Notes under the pieces: model-generated
Seen by the model: only the letters and a program-made list of their open reading frames with translations
The model's database searches: none
What the model was told of the DNA's origin: nothing
Part shown: in pieces, positions 1 through 9,410 of the stretch
How positions within the stretch are numbered: position 1 is the stretch's first letter
How the letters are laid out: every line of letters begins with the position of its first letter
Assembly: GCA_020161855.1 (NCBI GenBank)
Contig: JAIUNJ010000002.1
Span: 434,001 to 498,000 of the forward strand
Source of the DNA: Pseudomonadota bacterium
GTDB taxonomy: Bacteria > Pseudomonadota > Alphaproteobacteria > Rhizobiales > Aestuariivirgaceae
Direction: 5' to 3'
Length of the DNA stretch: 64,000 nucleotides
Program-made: the position numbers and the translations under genes

Positions 1-1388
1 CGCAGACCCGCGATGCCCTTGACCTTCAGGTCAGGCGTCACAACGCTCAACGGATCAGCGGCATCACCCATGCGGCAGGTGCCGCTCGGGTGATAGACAG
101 TTTCGCAAGTCTCCCGCACATAGGCGAAAAGATCGTCATCGCTTTGAACGCCCGTGCCGGGCGCCACCTCCCGCTCCAGCCAGGGGGCAAGAGCCGCTGT
201 CGCAGCCAGGCGCCTAGCAAAGCGAAGCCCCGCCAGCAGAATGCGCCTGTCATAGCCTTCAGGATCCGAGAGATAGTTGAGAGAAATCTTCGGCAGGTCG
301 TGCGGATCAGAGCTGCTGAGTGTGAGGTGGCCCTTGCTTTTCGGCCGCGCCACATTGGGCGAAAACTTCACGCCATGCTCGACGCCGGCAAACTGCGTAC
401 GGCCGACATATTTCTCGCGGAGCCGCAGGATGAAATGAAACAGAACGTCCGGGGCTGGTGCATCGGCATCGACCTGCAGCAGCAGCGTGGATTCGCAGGG
501 TGTGCGCTCCCAGGATGGAGGCGGAGCCTTCAATTCAAAGGCGATGTTGGCGGAGACGTGATCAACAAGATTGTTGCCAACACCTGGCATATCGGCTCGC
601 ACACCGATGCCAAGCCTGCGCAACTGTTCCGCGGGGCCAAGGCCCGACAGCATCATGAGCTGGGGTGTGTTGATGCTGCCCGCGCAAAGAATAACCTCGC
701 GCCGCGCCGAGAAACTGCCTCGCGCCGTCTCTATGCCGGTGACTGAATTGCCATCGAAAGTGAGCCCGGTCACAAGGCATTCCGTCAGTACACGGATTTT
801 ATCCTGCGAGCCGATCAGCGGATGGACGTAGGCCACCGATGACGACTGCCGGAAATCACCTTTCGCGTTGAGCGGAAACCAGCCGGTGCCCGCAGCAGCG
901 CCTTCGCGGAAGTTGCGCTCCGGCAGGCCAAGCTCCAGGCCCGCGTCGATGAAGGCACGGCTCAGGGCATTGCCCGGGGGCGAAGGTTCAATGCCGATCC
1001 GCTGCTCCACGCGTGCGAGTGCCGCTCGCATTCCATCGGGCCCCCAGCCTTTGGCACCAAGGGCTTGCCAACGGCTGAGATCGGAAGGATGCGGTGCGAT
1101 GAAGGCGCAATCATTGTGATTGGCACATCCACCGAGCATGCGTGCGCGGGCATAGGCAATGCGGTTTCCGGAGCCTGCGACCGTTTCGGCGGCATAGCCC
1201 CAATCATAGCTTGCGTCCTGCTCTTCGAGGCGGCTCATCTGCAGCGCCTTGCCGTCGCCCACATCGCTGCGGCCCGCCTCGACGAGCAGCACGGTGCTCC
1301 GGCCGCTCTCCGCAAGCCTTGCAGCCACGATGCACCCGGCAGCACCGCCACCAACGACAATGTAGTCGAAGCTGCCGCCTACGCTCAT
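1..1388 (-). CDS. GMC family FAD-dependent oxidoreductase (choline dehydrogenase-like), 3' end outside window
   Basis: Flavoprotein of the glucose-methanol-choline family, expected to oxidise an alcohol substrate in the cytoplasm; the substrate cannot be told from sequence. 462 codons are visible. The Rossmann FAD motif VVGGGAAG lies at residues 11-18, the second GMC signature GSINTPQLMMLSGLGP is about halfway along, and the catalytic-His region YHPSGTCRMG is encoded close to the left edge (about 62-93). The C-terminal active-site His/Asn segment is outside the window. The start ATG at 1388 overlaps the stop of the HPP gene (ATGA), so this is the last visible gene of the uvrC-pgsA-moaD-rluB-HPP operon. 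No signal peptide is seen. Confidence 0.88.
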   Translation of the reverse strand, partial: MSVGGSFDYIVVGGGAAGCIVAARLAESGRSTVLLVEAGRSDVGDGKALQMSRLEEQDASYDWGYAAETVAGSGNRIAYARARMLGGCANHNDCAFIAPHPSDLSRWQALGAKGWGPDGMRAALARVEQRIGIEPSPPGNALSRAFIDAGLELGLPERNFREGAAAGTGWFPLNAKGDFRQSSSVAYVHPLIGSQDKIRVLTECLVTGLTFDGNSVTGIETARGSFSARREVILCAGSINTPQLMMLSGLGPAEQLRRLGIGVRADMPGVGNNLVDHVSANIAFELKAPPPSWERTPCESTLLLQVDADAPAPDVLFHFILRLREKYVGRTQFAGVEHGVKFSPNVARPKSKGHLTLSSSDPHDLPKISLNYLSDPEGYDRRILLAGLRFARRLAATAALAPWLEREVAPGTGVQSDDDLFAYVRETCETVYHPSGTCRMGDAADPLSVVTPDLKVKGIAGL

Positions 1389-1876
1389 ATCGGTGGCTGC
1401 AACGGATAGCCGCCACCGGTGAAGCGGTGCCAGAGTGTTGCGAAGGCCACGAGCAGGATGCTGCCCGCCAGCACCGGAAAGAGAATGAAGAACCAGCCAG
1501 CCCCGGTGAGATAGGCCAGCAGCGCCGTGGCACCTGCGGGCGGATGGACGATCCGCAACAGCATCATCAGCGTGATCGAAAGGCCGACGGCAAGGCCCGC
1601 CAGCCAGAACTGGCCGGGATCGATATAGACACAGGCCACACCGACGATGGCCGAGACGGTATTTCCGCAAATGATATTCATGGGCTGCGACAGCGGCGCC
1701 TGCGGCGATGCAAAGAGCAGAACGCAGGTGGCACCGAACGGCGCCATGACCCACAGGACCGGCCCGACGTTGCTGGCAAGAGCGAGAATGGCAACGATCG
1801 TTGCCGCCCCGGCTCCGCCAATGATGGCGGCCAACGGCCTGACCGGCGGCTGATGCCGGAGGAAGAACCCCTTCAT
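1385..1876 (-). CDS. HPP family integral membrane protein
   Basis: Small hydrophobic protein of 163 residues with four predicted transmembrane segments (about 16-35, 41-60, 68-108 as two segments, and 118-150). The family signature HPPAGA is present at residues 111-116. Some HPP-family members in plants and cyanobacteria are linked to nitrite transport, but the role of short bacterial members is not settled, so no substrate is assigned. It overlaps rluB upstream and the GMC oxidoreductase gene downstream by 4 nt each, implying translational coupling. Confidence 0.82.
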   Translation of the reverse strand: MKGFFLRHQPPVRPLAAIIGGAGAATIVAILALASNVGPVLWVMAPFGATCVLLFASPQAPLSQPMNIICGNTVSAIVGVACVYIDPGQFWLAGLAVGLSITLMMLLRIVHPPAGATALLAYLTGAGWFFILFPVLAGSILLVAFATLWHRFTGGGYPLQPPI

Positions 1877-2637
1877 GGTCTCACCTTCACAGCCTCGCGA
1901 TTCAACTCATCGAGAAAGCGCCGGACCGTGGCGGCGGAGACTTCCCGCACTTCGCCGGATTCGAGGTTGCCGAGTTCGAAGGGGCCATACTGCACCCGGA
2001 TGAGCCGGTTCACCACGCAGCCGAAATGCTCGAAGAGCTTTCGGATCTCGCGGTTCTTACCCTCGGTGAGAACCACCCGGTACCAGGCATTGGTGCGCCC
2101 ACCCTTTTCGAGATCCTCGGCGATGTCCACGCCGCGATAGCGGATACCTTCGATGGTGATGCCCCTGCGCAGCCGGATGATGTCGTCGTCTTTCAGGCGG
2201 CCATGCACGCGCACGCGATAGACGCGGGGCAAGGCTGTCTTCGGCGACATCATGGTCTGGGCCAGCGGGCCATCGGAGGAGAGCACGAGCAGGCCCTCGC
2301 TGTTCACGTCGAGACGGCCCACCGTCATCACGCGCGGCTTCGACTTGTCCCATTTCGGCGGCAGCAGCGCCGGCAGATCAAAAACGGTCGGGCGGCCCTG
2401 CGGATCGCGATGGGTCACCAGAACATCGAGCGGCTTGTTCATGAGGAAGAGCTGTGGAAGATCGCGCGTTGCCGGGGCAATGGGCTTGCCATCCAGCAAC
2501 ACCTTGTCGCCCTCCTCAACGGGGATCGTTGGCGTGGCCACCGTTCCGTTGACCATGACCCGGCCCTGCTCAACGAGGCGCTCGGCCTCGCGGCGCGACC
2601 CCACACCTGCCCGCTGCAGAAAGACGTTGAGCCGCAT
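1873..2637 (-). CDS. rluB: rRNA pseudouridine synthase, RsuA/RluB family
   Basis: Isomerises a uridine in 23S rRNA (RluB-type) to pseudouridine. The 254-residue protein has an N-terminal S4 RNA-binding domain (residues 1-60, starting MRLNVFLQRAGVGSRREAE) and a catalytic domain with the motif GRLDVNSEGLL at 108-118, in which Asp110 is the predicted nucleophile. Length and architecture fit the RluB/RluE/RluF/RsuA family; choosing RluB within it is inference. The ATG at 2637 overlaps the moaD stop by one base (TGATG on the minus strand), placing it in the uvrC operon where moaE is often found in relatives. Confidence 0.88.
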   Translation of the reverse strand: MRLNVFLQRAGVGSRREAERLVEQGRVMVNGTVATPTIPVEEGDKVLLDGKPIAPATRDLPQLFLMNKPLDVLVTHRDPQGRPTVFDLPALLPPKWDKSKPRVMTVGRLDVNSEGLLVLSSDGPLAQTMMSPKTALPRVYRVRVHGRLKDDDIIRLRRGITIEGIRYRGVDIAEDLEKGGRTNAWYRVVLTEGKNREIRKLFEHFGCVVNRLIRVQYGPFELGNLESGEVREVSAATVRRFLDELNREAVKVRP

Positions 2638-2891
2638 CAGCCGCCCGTGACCGGAGGAAAGAAGGCCACCTCGCGCGCACCGGCGACAGGGTGATCCAGC
2701 TTCACATGCGATTGATCGACGGCGGCGCGGACAATGGCCCGGTTGGCAAAGGCGGCAGCACAGCCCTGATCCGTGGCGACAAGATGCTCGAGCAGGTCAG
2801 CGACGGTGCCTATGCCTGGCGGAAGCTCGAGATCATCTCCTGCCCTGCCGATCAACTGCCGGAAGCGGGCGAAATAGAGGATCTTCATCAC
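2637..2891 (-). CDS. moaD: Molybdopterin synthase sulfur-carrier subunit MoaD
   Basis: An 84-residue ubiquitin-fold (ThiS/MoaD) protein that ends in the diagnostic C-terminal Gly-Gly, which MoeB adenylates and which then carries the thiocarboxylate for molybdopterin synthesis. The N-terminus [14 protein letters not shown] and the FFPPVTGG tail are typical of MoaD. It overlaps pgsA by 4 nt and rluB by 1 nt. In many alphaproteobacteria uvrC-pgsA-moaD is followed by moaE; here the next gene is rluB, so the large subunit must be encoded outside the window. Confidence 0.9.
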   Translation of the reverse strand: MMKILYFARFRQLIGRAGDDLELPPGIGTVADLLEHLVATDQGCAAAFANRAIVRAAVDQSHVKLDHPVAGAREVAFFPPVTGG

Positions 2892-3523
2892 TCGTCCACG
2901 ACATGCCGGAGACCGGCACGGAAATAGTCATAGCCGGTGTAGAGCGTGAGGGCCGCGGCAATCCAAAGCCCACCGATGCCGATGTTGGTGATGCTGTCGA
3001 CACTCGCGCCGTTGGTGAAGCCCGCAACGATCTTGTCACCGGCAGGGCCCGCGATCAGAAAACCGATGGCAACGAGTTGCACCGTCGTCTTCCACTTGGC
3101 GATCTTGGTGACCGGCACGGACACGCGCAGCTCGCCCAGATATTCACGCAAGCCTGACACCAGAACCTCTCGGGCGAGGATGATGATGGCGGCCCAGATA
3201 TGGCCACCGCGCAGAATGCTGTCGGCGCAGAGTACGAGCAGGATCACGGAGACCAGCACCTTGTCGGCGATGGGATCAAGCATGCGCCCGAGCGAAGATT
3301 GCTGATGCCAGCGCCGCGCCAGATAGCCATCGAAGAAATCGGTGACGGCCGCGGCCACATAAATCGCCAGCGCCCACCAGCGGGCCCCGAGGCTGCCCCA
3401 GAGGAGAAGGGCGGCAACGGCCGGCACAGCAACGATCCTCCCGTAGGTGAGGATGTTGGGAAGGTTCCAGACCTTCGATGTCTTGTATGGCTGGCCCGCG
3501 CTCACGTTCATTCGACTGCTCAA
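2888..3523 (-). CDS. pgsA: CDP-diacylglycerol--glycerol-3-phosphate 3-phosphatidyltransferase
   Basis: Makes phosphatidylglycerolphosphate from CDP-diacylglycerol and glycerol-3-phosphate in the inner membrane, the committed step to phosphatidylglycerol and cardiolipin. The 211-residue polytopic protein carries an exact CDP-alcohol phosphotransferase motif D-G-x2-A-R-x8-G-x3-D-x3-D using Asp65, Gly66, Ala69, Arg70, Gly79, Asp83 and Asp87. The start at 3523 overlaps the uvrC stop (ATGA). The uvrC-pgsA pair is a long-conserved proteobacterial arrangement. A second CDP-alcohol enzyme (pcs) lies at 45.4-46.3 kb. Confidence 0.94.
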   Translation of the reverse strand: MSSRMNVSAGQPYKTSKVWNLPNILTYGRIVAVPAVAALLLWGSLGARWWALAIYVAAAVTDFFDGYLARRWHQQSSLGRMLDPIADKVLVSVILLVLCADSILRGGHIWAAIIILAREVLVSGLREYLGELRVSVPVTKIAKWKTTVQLVAIGFLIAGPAGDKIVAGFTNGASVDSITNIGIGGLWIAAALTLYTGYDYFRAGLRHVVDE

Positions 3524-5412
3524 GAGGCCTCCGGGTGGAAATGATCGAAGATCGCCTGGGCGAGTTGCGTGCTTACCCCTTCGACCGCGGCCAAGTCAGC
3601 CACATTGGCCTTTGCAATTGCTTTCGCCGATCCGAAGCTTTGTAGCAAGGCCTTCTTGCGGCGGGGACCTATGCCCGGAACCTCATCCAGCGGGTTCATG
3701 CCGATGGCCCTGCTGCGGCGGGCGCGATGGCTGCCAATCGCCCAGCGATGGGCCTCGTCGCGCAGGCGCTGAACATAGTAAAGCACCGGATCGCGGGCCT
3801 CGAGCATGAAGGACGCCCTGCCCTTCACATAGAAGTGCTCGCGCCCGGCATCGCGGTCCGGCCCCTTGGCGACACCGACCAGCGGGATATCCTCGATTCC
3901 GAGTTCGGTGAGCACGGCCTGGGCCGCCGAGAGCTGCCCCTGGCCGCCATCGATCAGCACCAGATCGGGGCGCTGCGGCACCTCGCCTTCCGGTGTTTCG
4001 CCACCCTCGCCCTCTTCCTTGAGAAGACGGGTGAAGCGGCGCGTGAGCACTTCCCGCATCATGCCGAAATCATCGCCCGCCACTTCTTCCTGGCGGATGT
4101 TGAACTTGCGGTACTGGCCCTTGATGAAACCTTCCGGCCCGGCCACCACCATGCCGCCCACGGCCTGCGCGCCCTGGATATGCGAGTTGTCATAGACCTC
4201 GATGCGGCGCGGCGGGGCTTCCAGTGCGAAGGCCCTGGCGACACCATCGAGCAGCTTCGCCTGCGACGAGGTTTCGGCGAGCTTCCGGCCATTGGCCTCG
4301 CGGGCATTGGTGACCGCCTGATCGACGAGCAGCTTCTTCTCGCCACGCTGCGGCACGAGGATCTCGACCTTGTGGCCGGCATGGCCGCTGAAGGCCTCCT
4401 CCATCAGTGCGCGCTCCTCGACATCGTGGGAGAGCAGGATGAGAGGCGGCAGCGGCTTGTCGTCGTAGAACTGGCCGAGGAAGGCCGCCATGATCTCCTG
4501 CTCGCTGGCATATTTGTCCGTACGCGGAAAATAGGCGCGGTTGCCCCAGTTCTGACCGGAGCGGAAAAAGAAAACCTGAACGCAGGTCTGGCCGCCCTCC
4601 TGCGCCAGCGCAAAGACATCGGCCTCGTCCACGCCCTGCGGGTTGATGCCCTGCGACTGGGTGACGAAGCTCAGCGCCTGGATGCGGTCGCGGAAGCGCG
4701 CTGCTGTCTCAAACTCCAGCGCATCGGAGGCCTCCTCCATCTTCCGGGCGAGTTCCACCTTCACAGTGCCGGAGCCCTTGGCCAGGAAGGTTTCGGCCTC
4801 CTTCACCAGCGCGTTGTAGTCATCGCTGCCGATGAAGCCGACGCAAGGCGCGGAACAGCGCTTGATCTGGTAGAGCAGGCAGGGGCGCGAGCGGTTCTCG
4901 TAGACGCTGTCGGAACAGGTGCGGATGAGGAAGGCCTTCTGCAGGGTATTGATGGCCTGGTTCACGGCCCCTGCCGAAGCGAAGGGCCCGTAGTAGCTGC
5001 CCTTCCGGCTGCGGGCGCCGCGATGCTTGGCAAGCTGCGGCACGGCATGATCCCTGGCGATGAGGATATAGGGGAAGCTCTTGTCGTCGCGCAGGATGAC
5101 GTTGAAGCGCGGCTTGAGCTTCTTGATGAGGTTCGACTCGAGCAGCAGGGCCTCGGCCTCGGAGGCGGTGACCACGAATTCCATGTTGCTGGTGAGCGAG
5201 ATCATCAGCGCGATGCGGTTGTTGTGACCCTGGCCGCGCGCATAGTTCGAGACGCGGTTCTTCAGGTTCCGCGCCTTGCCCACATAGAGCACATTCCCCT
5301 TGAGATCATACATGCGATAGACGCCGGGACGGCCGGGGAGCCGCGCCGCGAAATCGCGGATCACCTCCGGGCCTTCCCGGGGTGCGGCTGAATCGGCTGT
5401 GGTTTCGCTCAT
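3520..5412 (-). CDS. uvrC: Excinuclease ABC subunit C
   Basis: UvrC makes the dual incisions of nucleotide excision repair together with UvrA and UvrB. From the ATG at 5412 the protein is 630 residues: an N-terminal GIY-YIG nuclease domain (about 15-100, [19 protein letters not shown]), a UVR motif (about 205-240), an RNase H-like endonuclease domain and a C-terminal tandem helix-hairpin-helix domain ([13 protein letters not shown]). The frame stays open upstream to 5499, but the preceding 29 residues ([14 protein letters not shown]...) are unlike UvrC, and translation from 5412 gives a normal N-terminus, [18 protein letters not shown]. First gene of a tightly overlapping six-gene operon. Confidence 0.96.
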   Translation of the reverse strand: MSETTADSAAPREGPEVIRDFAARLPGRPGVYRMYDLKGNVLYVGKARNLKNRVSNYARGQGHNNRIALMISLTSNMEFVVTASEAEALLLESNLIKKLKPRFNVILRDDKSFPYILIARDHAVPQLAKHRGARSRKGSYYGPFASAGAVNQAINTLQKAFLIRTCSDSVYENRSRPCLLYQIKRCSAPCVGFIGSDDYNALVKEAETFLAKGSGTVKVELARKMEEASDALEFETAARFRDRIQALSFVTQSQGINPQGVDEADVFALAQEGGQTCVQVFFFRSGQNWGNRAYFPRTDKYASEQEIMAAFLGQFYDDKPLPPLILLSHDVEERALMEEAFSGHAGHKVEILVPQRGEKKLLVDQAVTNAREANGRKLAETSSQAKLLDGVARAFALEAPPRRIEVYDNSHIQGAQAVGGMVVAGPEGFIKGQYRKFNIRQEEVAGDDFGMMREVLTRRFTRLLKEEGEGGETPEGEVPQRPDLVLIDGGQGQLSAAQAVLTELGIEDIPLVGVAKGPDRDAGREHFYVKGRASFMLEARDPVLYYVQRLRDEAHRWAIGSHRARRSRAIGMNPLDEVPGIGPRRKKALLQSFGSAKAIAKANVADLAAVEGVSTQLAQAIFDHFHPEAS

Positions 5413-5738
5413 GGCCGGGCTTTTAAGCCAGCCACCGCACCAAACAATGGCAGCACGGCGACCGGGTTTCCACGATCCCCGCCCTGCCGGGGCATGCAAG
5501 ATCCTGTAATGCCTACGAAATGATTTTTATCATATTTCGCTTAACTCGCACTCGTGTTCCCTTTATGTTCCAGAGCATGAAAACACTTCTCACGCTCCTC
5601 CTTTTCCTCCTCCCGCCGCTGCTGCCGGCCCTCGCCGGCGCCACTGCCCTGGCGGGCCATCCGGCGCAAATCCTTGCCGGGACTTGTCAATTTGCCACGG
5701 CTCTGCCTAGGCTTGCGGCGCAAGCGCAGGAGCATCAC
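5413..5738. other. Divergent intergenic region between uvrC and the TIGR03032-type gene
   Basis: About 326 bp if the GTG at 5739 is the true start of the rightward gene. It should hold the uvrC promoter (minus strand, not pinpointed) and the rightward promoter described separately. The rightward frame is open through much of this stretch and would encode a hydrophobic Leu-rich segment from an ATG at 5577, a possible alternative N-terminus. Confidence 0.5.
5684..5713 (+). promoter_or_regulatory. Putative sigma70-type promoter for the TIGR03032-type gene
   Basis: A -35-like TTGTCA at 5684-5689 and a -10-like TAGGCT at 5708-5713 are separated by 18 bp. Transcription would begin near 5720, just upstream of an AGGAG at 5728-5732 and the GTG at 5739. 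If real, it excludes the upstream ATG at 5577 as a start. Confidence 0.4.
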
Positions 5739-6794
5739 GTGGCCGAAGACACTCAAACGGAGAAATTCGCCCTGTCGGGCTCGCGCGGCTTCGAGGGGCT
5801 GCTGCACCGGCTGGGCGGAAGCATCGGCTTCTCCACCTACCAGGCAGGCAAGCTCTTCCTGCTCGGCCTCAAGGGCGACGGCAAGTTCTCGGTGCATGAG
5901 CGGAGCTTCGCCCGCTGCATGGGGATCGGCGTTTCCGCCGATGCGCGCAGCCTGCTGCTGGCGACGCACTACCAGATCTTCCGCTTCGACAACGTGATGC
6001 CGGCCGGCAGCCGGGACGGTGATATCGACGCCGTCTATGTGCCGCGCCTGTCCTGGATCACCGGCGATCTCGATACCCATGACCTCGATTTCGGCGCCGA
6101 TGGCACGCCGGTTTTCGTGAACACCGCCTTCAACTGCATCGCCTCGGCCAGCCCCGGCCATAGCTTCAGGCCGGTGTGGATGCCCAGGTTCCTCAGCAAG
6201 CTTGCAGCCGAGGACCGCTGCCACCTGAACGGCATGGCGAGCGAGGGCGGGGTTCCACGCTATGCCACTGCCGTATCGCAATCCGACGTGGTCGACGGCT
6301 GGCGCGACCGCAGGAGCGACGGCGGCGTTGTGATCGACGTGGCCACGAACGAGATCATCTGTGCCGGGCTCTCGATGCCGCATTCGCCACGCCTGCATGA
6401 CGGCAGGCTCTGGCTGCTCAATTCAGGCGCCGGGCAATTTGGCTATGTGGACATGGAGAAGGGTAGCTTCGTGCCTGTTGCCTTCTGCCCCGGCTATGCG
6501 CGCGGGCTTTCCTTCGCCGGGCCCTATGCGCTGGTGGGCCTGTCACTGGCCCGCGAAAGCCGCACCTTCCAGGGCCTGCCGCTGGACGCGGCTCTCAAGG
6601 CGCATGACGCGGAAGCGCGCTGCGGGCTTCTCGTCATCGACACGCGAAACGGCGACACGGCAGGCTGGGTGCGGCTCGAAGGCGTGGTGCGCGAGCTTTT
6701 CGACGTGGTGTTCCTGCCCGGCGTGCGCTGCCCCACCCTGCTCGGCTTCAAAACCGACGAGATCACGCGGGTCATCAACATCGACGGCGGCTGA
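5739..6794 (+). CDS. TIGR03032-type protein (DUF4915-like beta-propeller)
   Basis: A 351-residue protein with repeated beta-blade-like segments (FSTYQAGKLFLLG, ATHYQIFRFDN, HDLDFGADGTPVFVNTAFNCIAS, HLNGMASEGG, MPHSPRLHDGRLWLLNSGAGQ) that match the family named TIGR03032. Its function is unknown; relatives sit near peptide-modification or glycosylation genes in some genomes. I prefer the GTG start at 5739: it has AGGAG six bases upstream and gives the usual family length. The frame is open further up, and an ATG at 5577 would add a Leu-rich signal-like segment (MKTLLTLLLFLLPP), which would make it secreted. It reads towards the FG-GAP/RTX gene, 112 bp downstream. Confidence 0.75.
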   Translation: MAEDTQTEKFALSGSRGFEGLLHRLGGSIGFSTYQAGKLFLLGLKGDGKFSVHERSFARCMGIGVSADARSLLLATHYQIFRFDNVMPAGSRDGDIDAVYVPRLSWITGDLDTHDLDFGADGTPVFVNTAFNCIASASPGHSFRPVWMPRFLSKLAAEDRCHLNGMASEGGVPRYATAVSQSDVVDGWRDRRSDGGVVIDVATNEIICAGLSMPHSPRLHDGRLWLLNSGAGQFGYVDMEKGSFVPVAFCPGYARGLSFAGPYALVGLSLARESRTFQGLPLDAALKAHDAEARCGLLVIDTRNGDTAGWVRLEGVVRELFDVVFLPGVRCPTLLGFKTDEITRVINIDGG

Positions 6795-6906
6795 CAGGCG
6801 TTACTCACTTCTAGTTGAGCCGTCTTGCAAAACACCAGCGGGGCGTGGCATTTTCCCCGTGGGGGCCTGACGACGATTTCCGCAGTTTTGCGAGGAGCCC
6901 TGTCCC

Positions 6907-9393
6907 ATGCCGGTCAACCCTGCTGTCATCCAGTTGTCCTCCCTCAACGGCACCAATGGCTTCCGCATCGATGGTGCGGAGTCCAACTATCGAACTGGCA
7001 TCGCTGTTTCCGGGGCGGGCGATGTCAACGGCGACGGCTTTGCGGACATCGTAATCGGGGATCCAGTGGCCAATAACAACGCGGGCAGGGCCTATGTGAT
7101 CTACGGCAAGGCCGGCGGCTTCGACGCCACGTTCGCTCTGATGAACCTCAATTTGAGCGATGGCTTTTTTTATTCAGGAGTCGGTGCCAACGCCAACATC
7201 GGCACATCCGTTTCCGAGGCCGGCGACATCAACGGCGATGGTTTCGATGACATCATCCTCGGCGTGCCTGGTGGTGACAGCTTTCCCGACTACAGTGTTC
7301 TGATCCTGGGATCGAGCGACGGCGGAACTGCTTCTACAAAGCTCTTTAACAACGCGGCCTATCCCGGCGACCAGAGCGGCTGGTCGGTTTCCGGTGCCGG
7401 CGACATCAACGGCGACGGCTTCGACGATCTCATCATCGGCGCGCCCTTTGCCGGTCCGGGCGGTCCCACGCGCGGCTTGGCCCATGTGGTTTTTGGCAAG
7501 CAAGGAGACTTCACCAGTCCATTCAACCTCAGCACACTCGATGGCGGCGACGGATTCCGCATCGACGGGGCGGGCAACGAGGACCGGAGCGGCTGGTCTG
7601 TTTCTGCGGCAGGCGATGTCAACGGCGACGGCTTCGACGACCTCATCATCGGCGCCAAAGGTGCCGATGCGAATGGCAGCAGCTCCGGTGCCAGCTATGT
7701 GGTCTTCGGCAAGGCCTCGGGCTTTGCCGCCACGCTCAGCCTCTCGACGCTCAATGGCACGAACGGCTTCCGCATCGTCGGCGCCGCCGCATATGACAAC
7801 AGCGGCTACTCCGTGTCCAGGGCGGGCGATGTCAACGGTGACGGCTTCGACGACCTGATCATCGGCGCCATAGGTGCCGATGCGAATGGCAGCAACTCCG
7901 GCGCCAGCTATGTGGTCTTCGGCAAGGGCGGCGGCTTTGCCTCCTCCTTCAACCTCTCGGCCCTCGATGGCAGCAACGGCTTCCGCATCGCAGGTGTGAT
8001 TGCCTTTGACCTAAGCGGCTTCTCCGTGTCCGGTGCGGGCGACTTCAACGGCGACGGTTTCGACGACCTGATCATCGGCGCCCCATATGCCGATCCGAAT
8101 GGCGAGCTCTCTGGCGCGAGCTATGTGGTCTTCGGCAAGGCCGGCGGCTTCACGGCTTCGCTCAACCTCTCGACACTCAACGGCACGAATGGCTTCCGCA
8201 TCGACGGTGTGACTTCCCCTGACCAAAGCGCCTGGTCGGTTTCCGGCGCGGGCGATGTCAATGGCGACGGCTTCGACGATCTGATCATCGGCGCCCCATC
8301 CGCCAGCACGAGTAACGGCCAATCCGGCGCCGGCTATGTCATTTTCGGCTATGCCACCGGAACGCTGAACCGCACCGGAACGGATGCCGGCGAGCACTAT
8401 GCGGGCGGCGCCTGGGACGACAACTTCATCATGCGCGGCGGCGACGACATTGTCGACGGTGGCGCAGGCGACGACCAGATCGATGGCGGCGAAGGCAGGG
8501 ACACGCTCAGTGGCGGCGAAGGCGACGACATCATCAATGGCGGATCAGGAGGCGACATCATCGATGGCGGCGATGGCGACGACACCATCAATGCCGGATC
8601 GGGCGACGACACCGTGCACTTCAGTGCCGGCAACGACATGATCAGTGCCGGATCGGGCCTCGACACGCTCGATGTCCGGGCCTTCCTGAGTGGCGGCGGC
8701 TCGGTCAACCTCACCACGGCCAAGGCCGCGGCCACCGGCAGCACCGACGTGAGCACCATCCTGGGCTTTGAACATGTCCTCGGCAGCAACGGCAAGGACA
8801 GCATCACCGGCAATGCCGCCAACAACGAGCTCTCCGGCTACCTCGGCGACGATGCGCTTTCCGGCCTCACCGGCAATGACACGCTGAGTGGCGGCTTCGG
8901 CAAGGATGTTCTCAATGGCGGCAAGGGCAAGGACACGCTGACCGGCGGCAGGGATAGCGACAGGTTCGTGTTCATCGCAGGAGATTCCGCCTTCAGCAAT
9001 TTCGACGTGATCACCGATTACCAGAAGGGAGCGGTGAACACGGTTGGCGACAAGATCGACTTCTCGTCGGCCCTTGTGCGCGGCGGAAGCGCTGCAGCAG
9101 CCACGGCCACCCAGGCCTCGATCAACCAGACCACGGGCATCGCCACCTTCAAGGCCGGTTCCGGCACGACCATGACGGACTGCGTCAACGACATTGCGGC
9201 CCGCATCAATGTCGGCGGCACCAAGGCGGGCGAGTTCGCCTTCTTCAAGATCGCCAACACCGGCAGCTACTACATCTTCATCTCCGACGGGGTGAACGGC
9301 GCCAGCGTCAATGACGTGGTGGTGCAGTTGCAGGACGTGACCTTGATCCGGACTCTCAACCTTACCGGCGGCGACCTCACCATCCTCACCTGA
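6907..9393 (+). CDS. Secreted FG-GAP / RTX calcium-binding repeat protein
   Basis: An 828-residue protein with no classical signal peptide. Residues about 15-495 hold roughly seven integrin-alpha-type FG-GAP blades, each with a Ca-binding loop of the type GDVNGDGFDDLIIGA, expected to fold as a beta-propeller. Residues about 500-595 and 638-684 are RTX nonapeptides (GGDGDDTI, GGEGDDII), followed by a non-repetitive C-terminal domain of the kind that carries the type I secretion signal. Predicted to be exported by an ABC/MFP/OMF system (not in the window) and to fold in external calcium, perhaps as an adhesin or surface protein. The start has AGGAG at 6893-6897. The blades are also imperfect DNA repeats of about 200 bp. 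Confidence 0.9.
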   Translation: MPVNPAVIQLSSLNGTNGFRIDGAESNYRTGIAVSGAGDVNGDGFADIVIGDPVANNNAGRAYVIYGKAGGFDATFALMNLNLSDGFFYSGVGANANIGTSVSEAGDINGDGFDDIILGVPGGDSFPDYSVLILGSSDGGTASTKLFNNAAYPGDQSGWSVSGAGDINGDGFDDLIIGAPFAGPGGPTRGLAHVVFGKQGDFTSPFNLSTLDGGDGFRIDGAGNEDRSGWSVSAAGDVNGDGFDDLIIGAKGADANGSSSGASYVVFGKASGFAATLSLSTLNGTNGFRIVGAAAYDNSGYSVSRAGDVNGDGFDDLIIGAIGADANGSNSGASYVVFGKGGGFASSFNLSALDGSNGFRIAGVIAFDLSGFSVSGAGDFNGDGFDDLIIGAPYADPNGELSGASYVVFGKAGGFTASLNLSTLNGTNGFRIDGVTSPDQSAWSVSGAGDVNGDGFDDLIIGAPSASTSNGQSGAGYVIFGYATGTLNRTGTDAGEHYAGGAWDDNFIMRGGDDIVDGGAGDDQIDGGEGRDTLSGGEGDDIINGGSGGDIIDGGDGDDTINAGSGDDTVHFSAGNDMISAGSGLDTLDVRAFLSGGGSVNLTTAKAAATGSTDVSTILGFEHVLGSNGKDSITGNAANNELSGYLGDDALSGLTGNDTLSGGFGKDVLNGGKGKDTLTGGRDSDRFVFIAGDSAFSNFDVITDYQKGAVNTVGDKIDFSSALVRGGSAAAATATQASINQTTGIATFKAGSGTTMTDCVNDIAARINVGGTKAGEFAFFKIANTGSYYIFISDGVNGASVNDVVVQLQDVTLIRTLNLTGGDLTILT
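7000..8345 (+). repeat. In-gene tandem repeats encoding FG-GAP blades
   Basis: About seven imperfect direct repeats of some 150-210 bp. Each contains a near-identical core coding for GAGDxNGDGFDDLIIGA followed by YVVFGK, then LSTLNGTNGFRI. The spacing matches beta-propeller blades. Identity between copies at DNA level is high enough that slippage or recombination could change copy number. Confidence 0.8.
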
Positions 9394-9410
9394 GGACGGG
9401 CCGCCCGCAC

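Noticed and set aside
3727..5391. 554-codon plus-strand open frame opposite uvrC
   Set aside because: Complementary shadow of uvrC; no start signal or domain.
8410..8700. Short regular GGCGACGAC repeats that look like a CRISPR or satellite
   Set aside because: They are codons of RTX nonapeptides in frame with the surrounding gene, without unique spacers.
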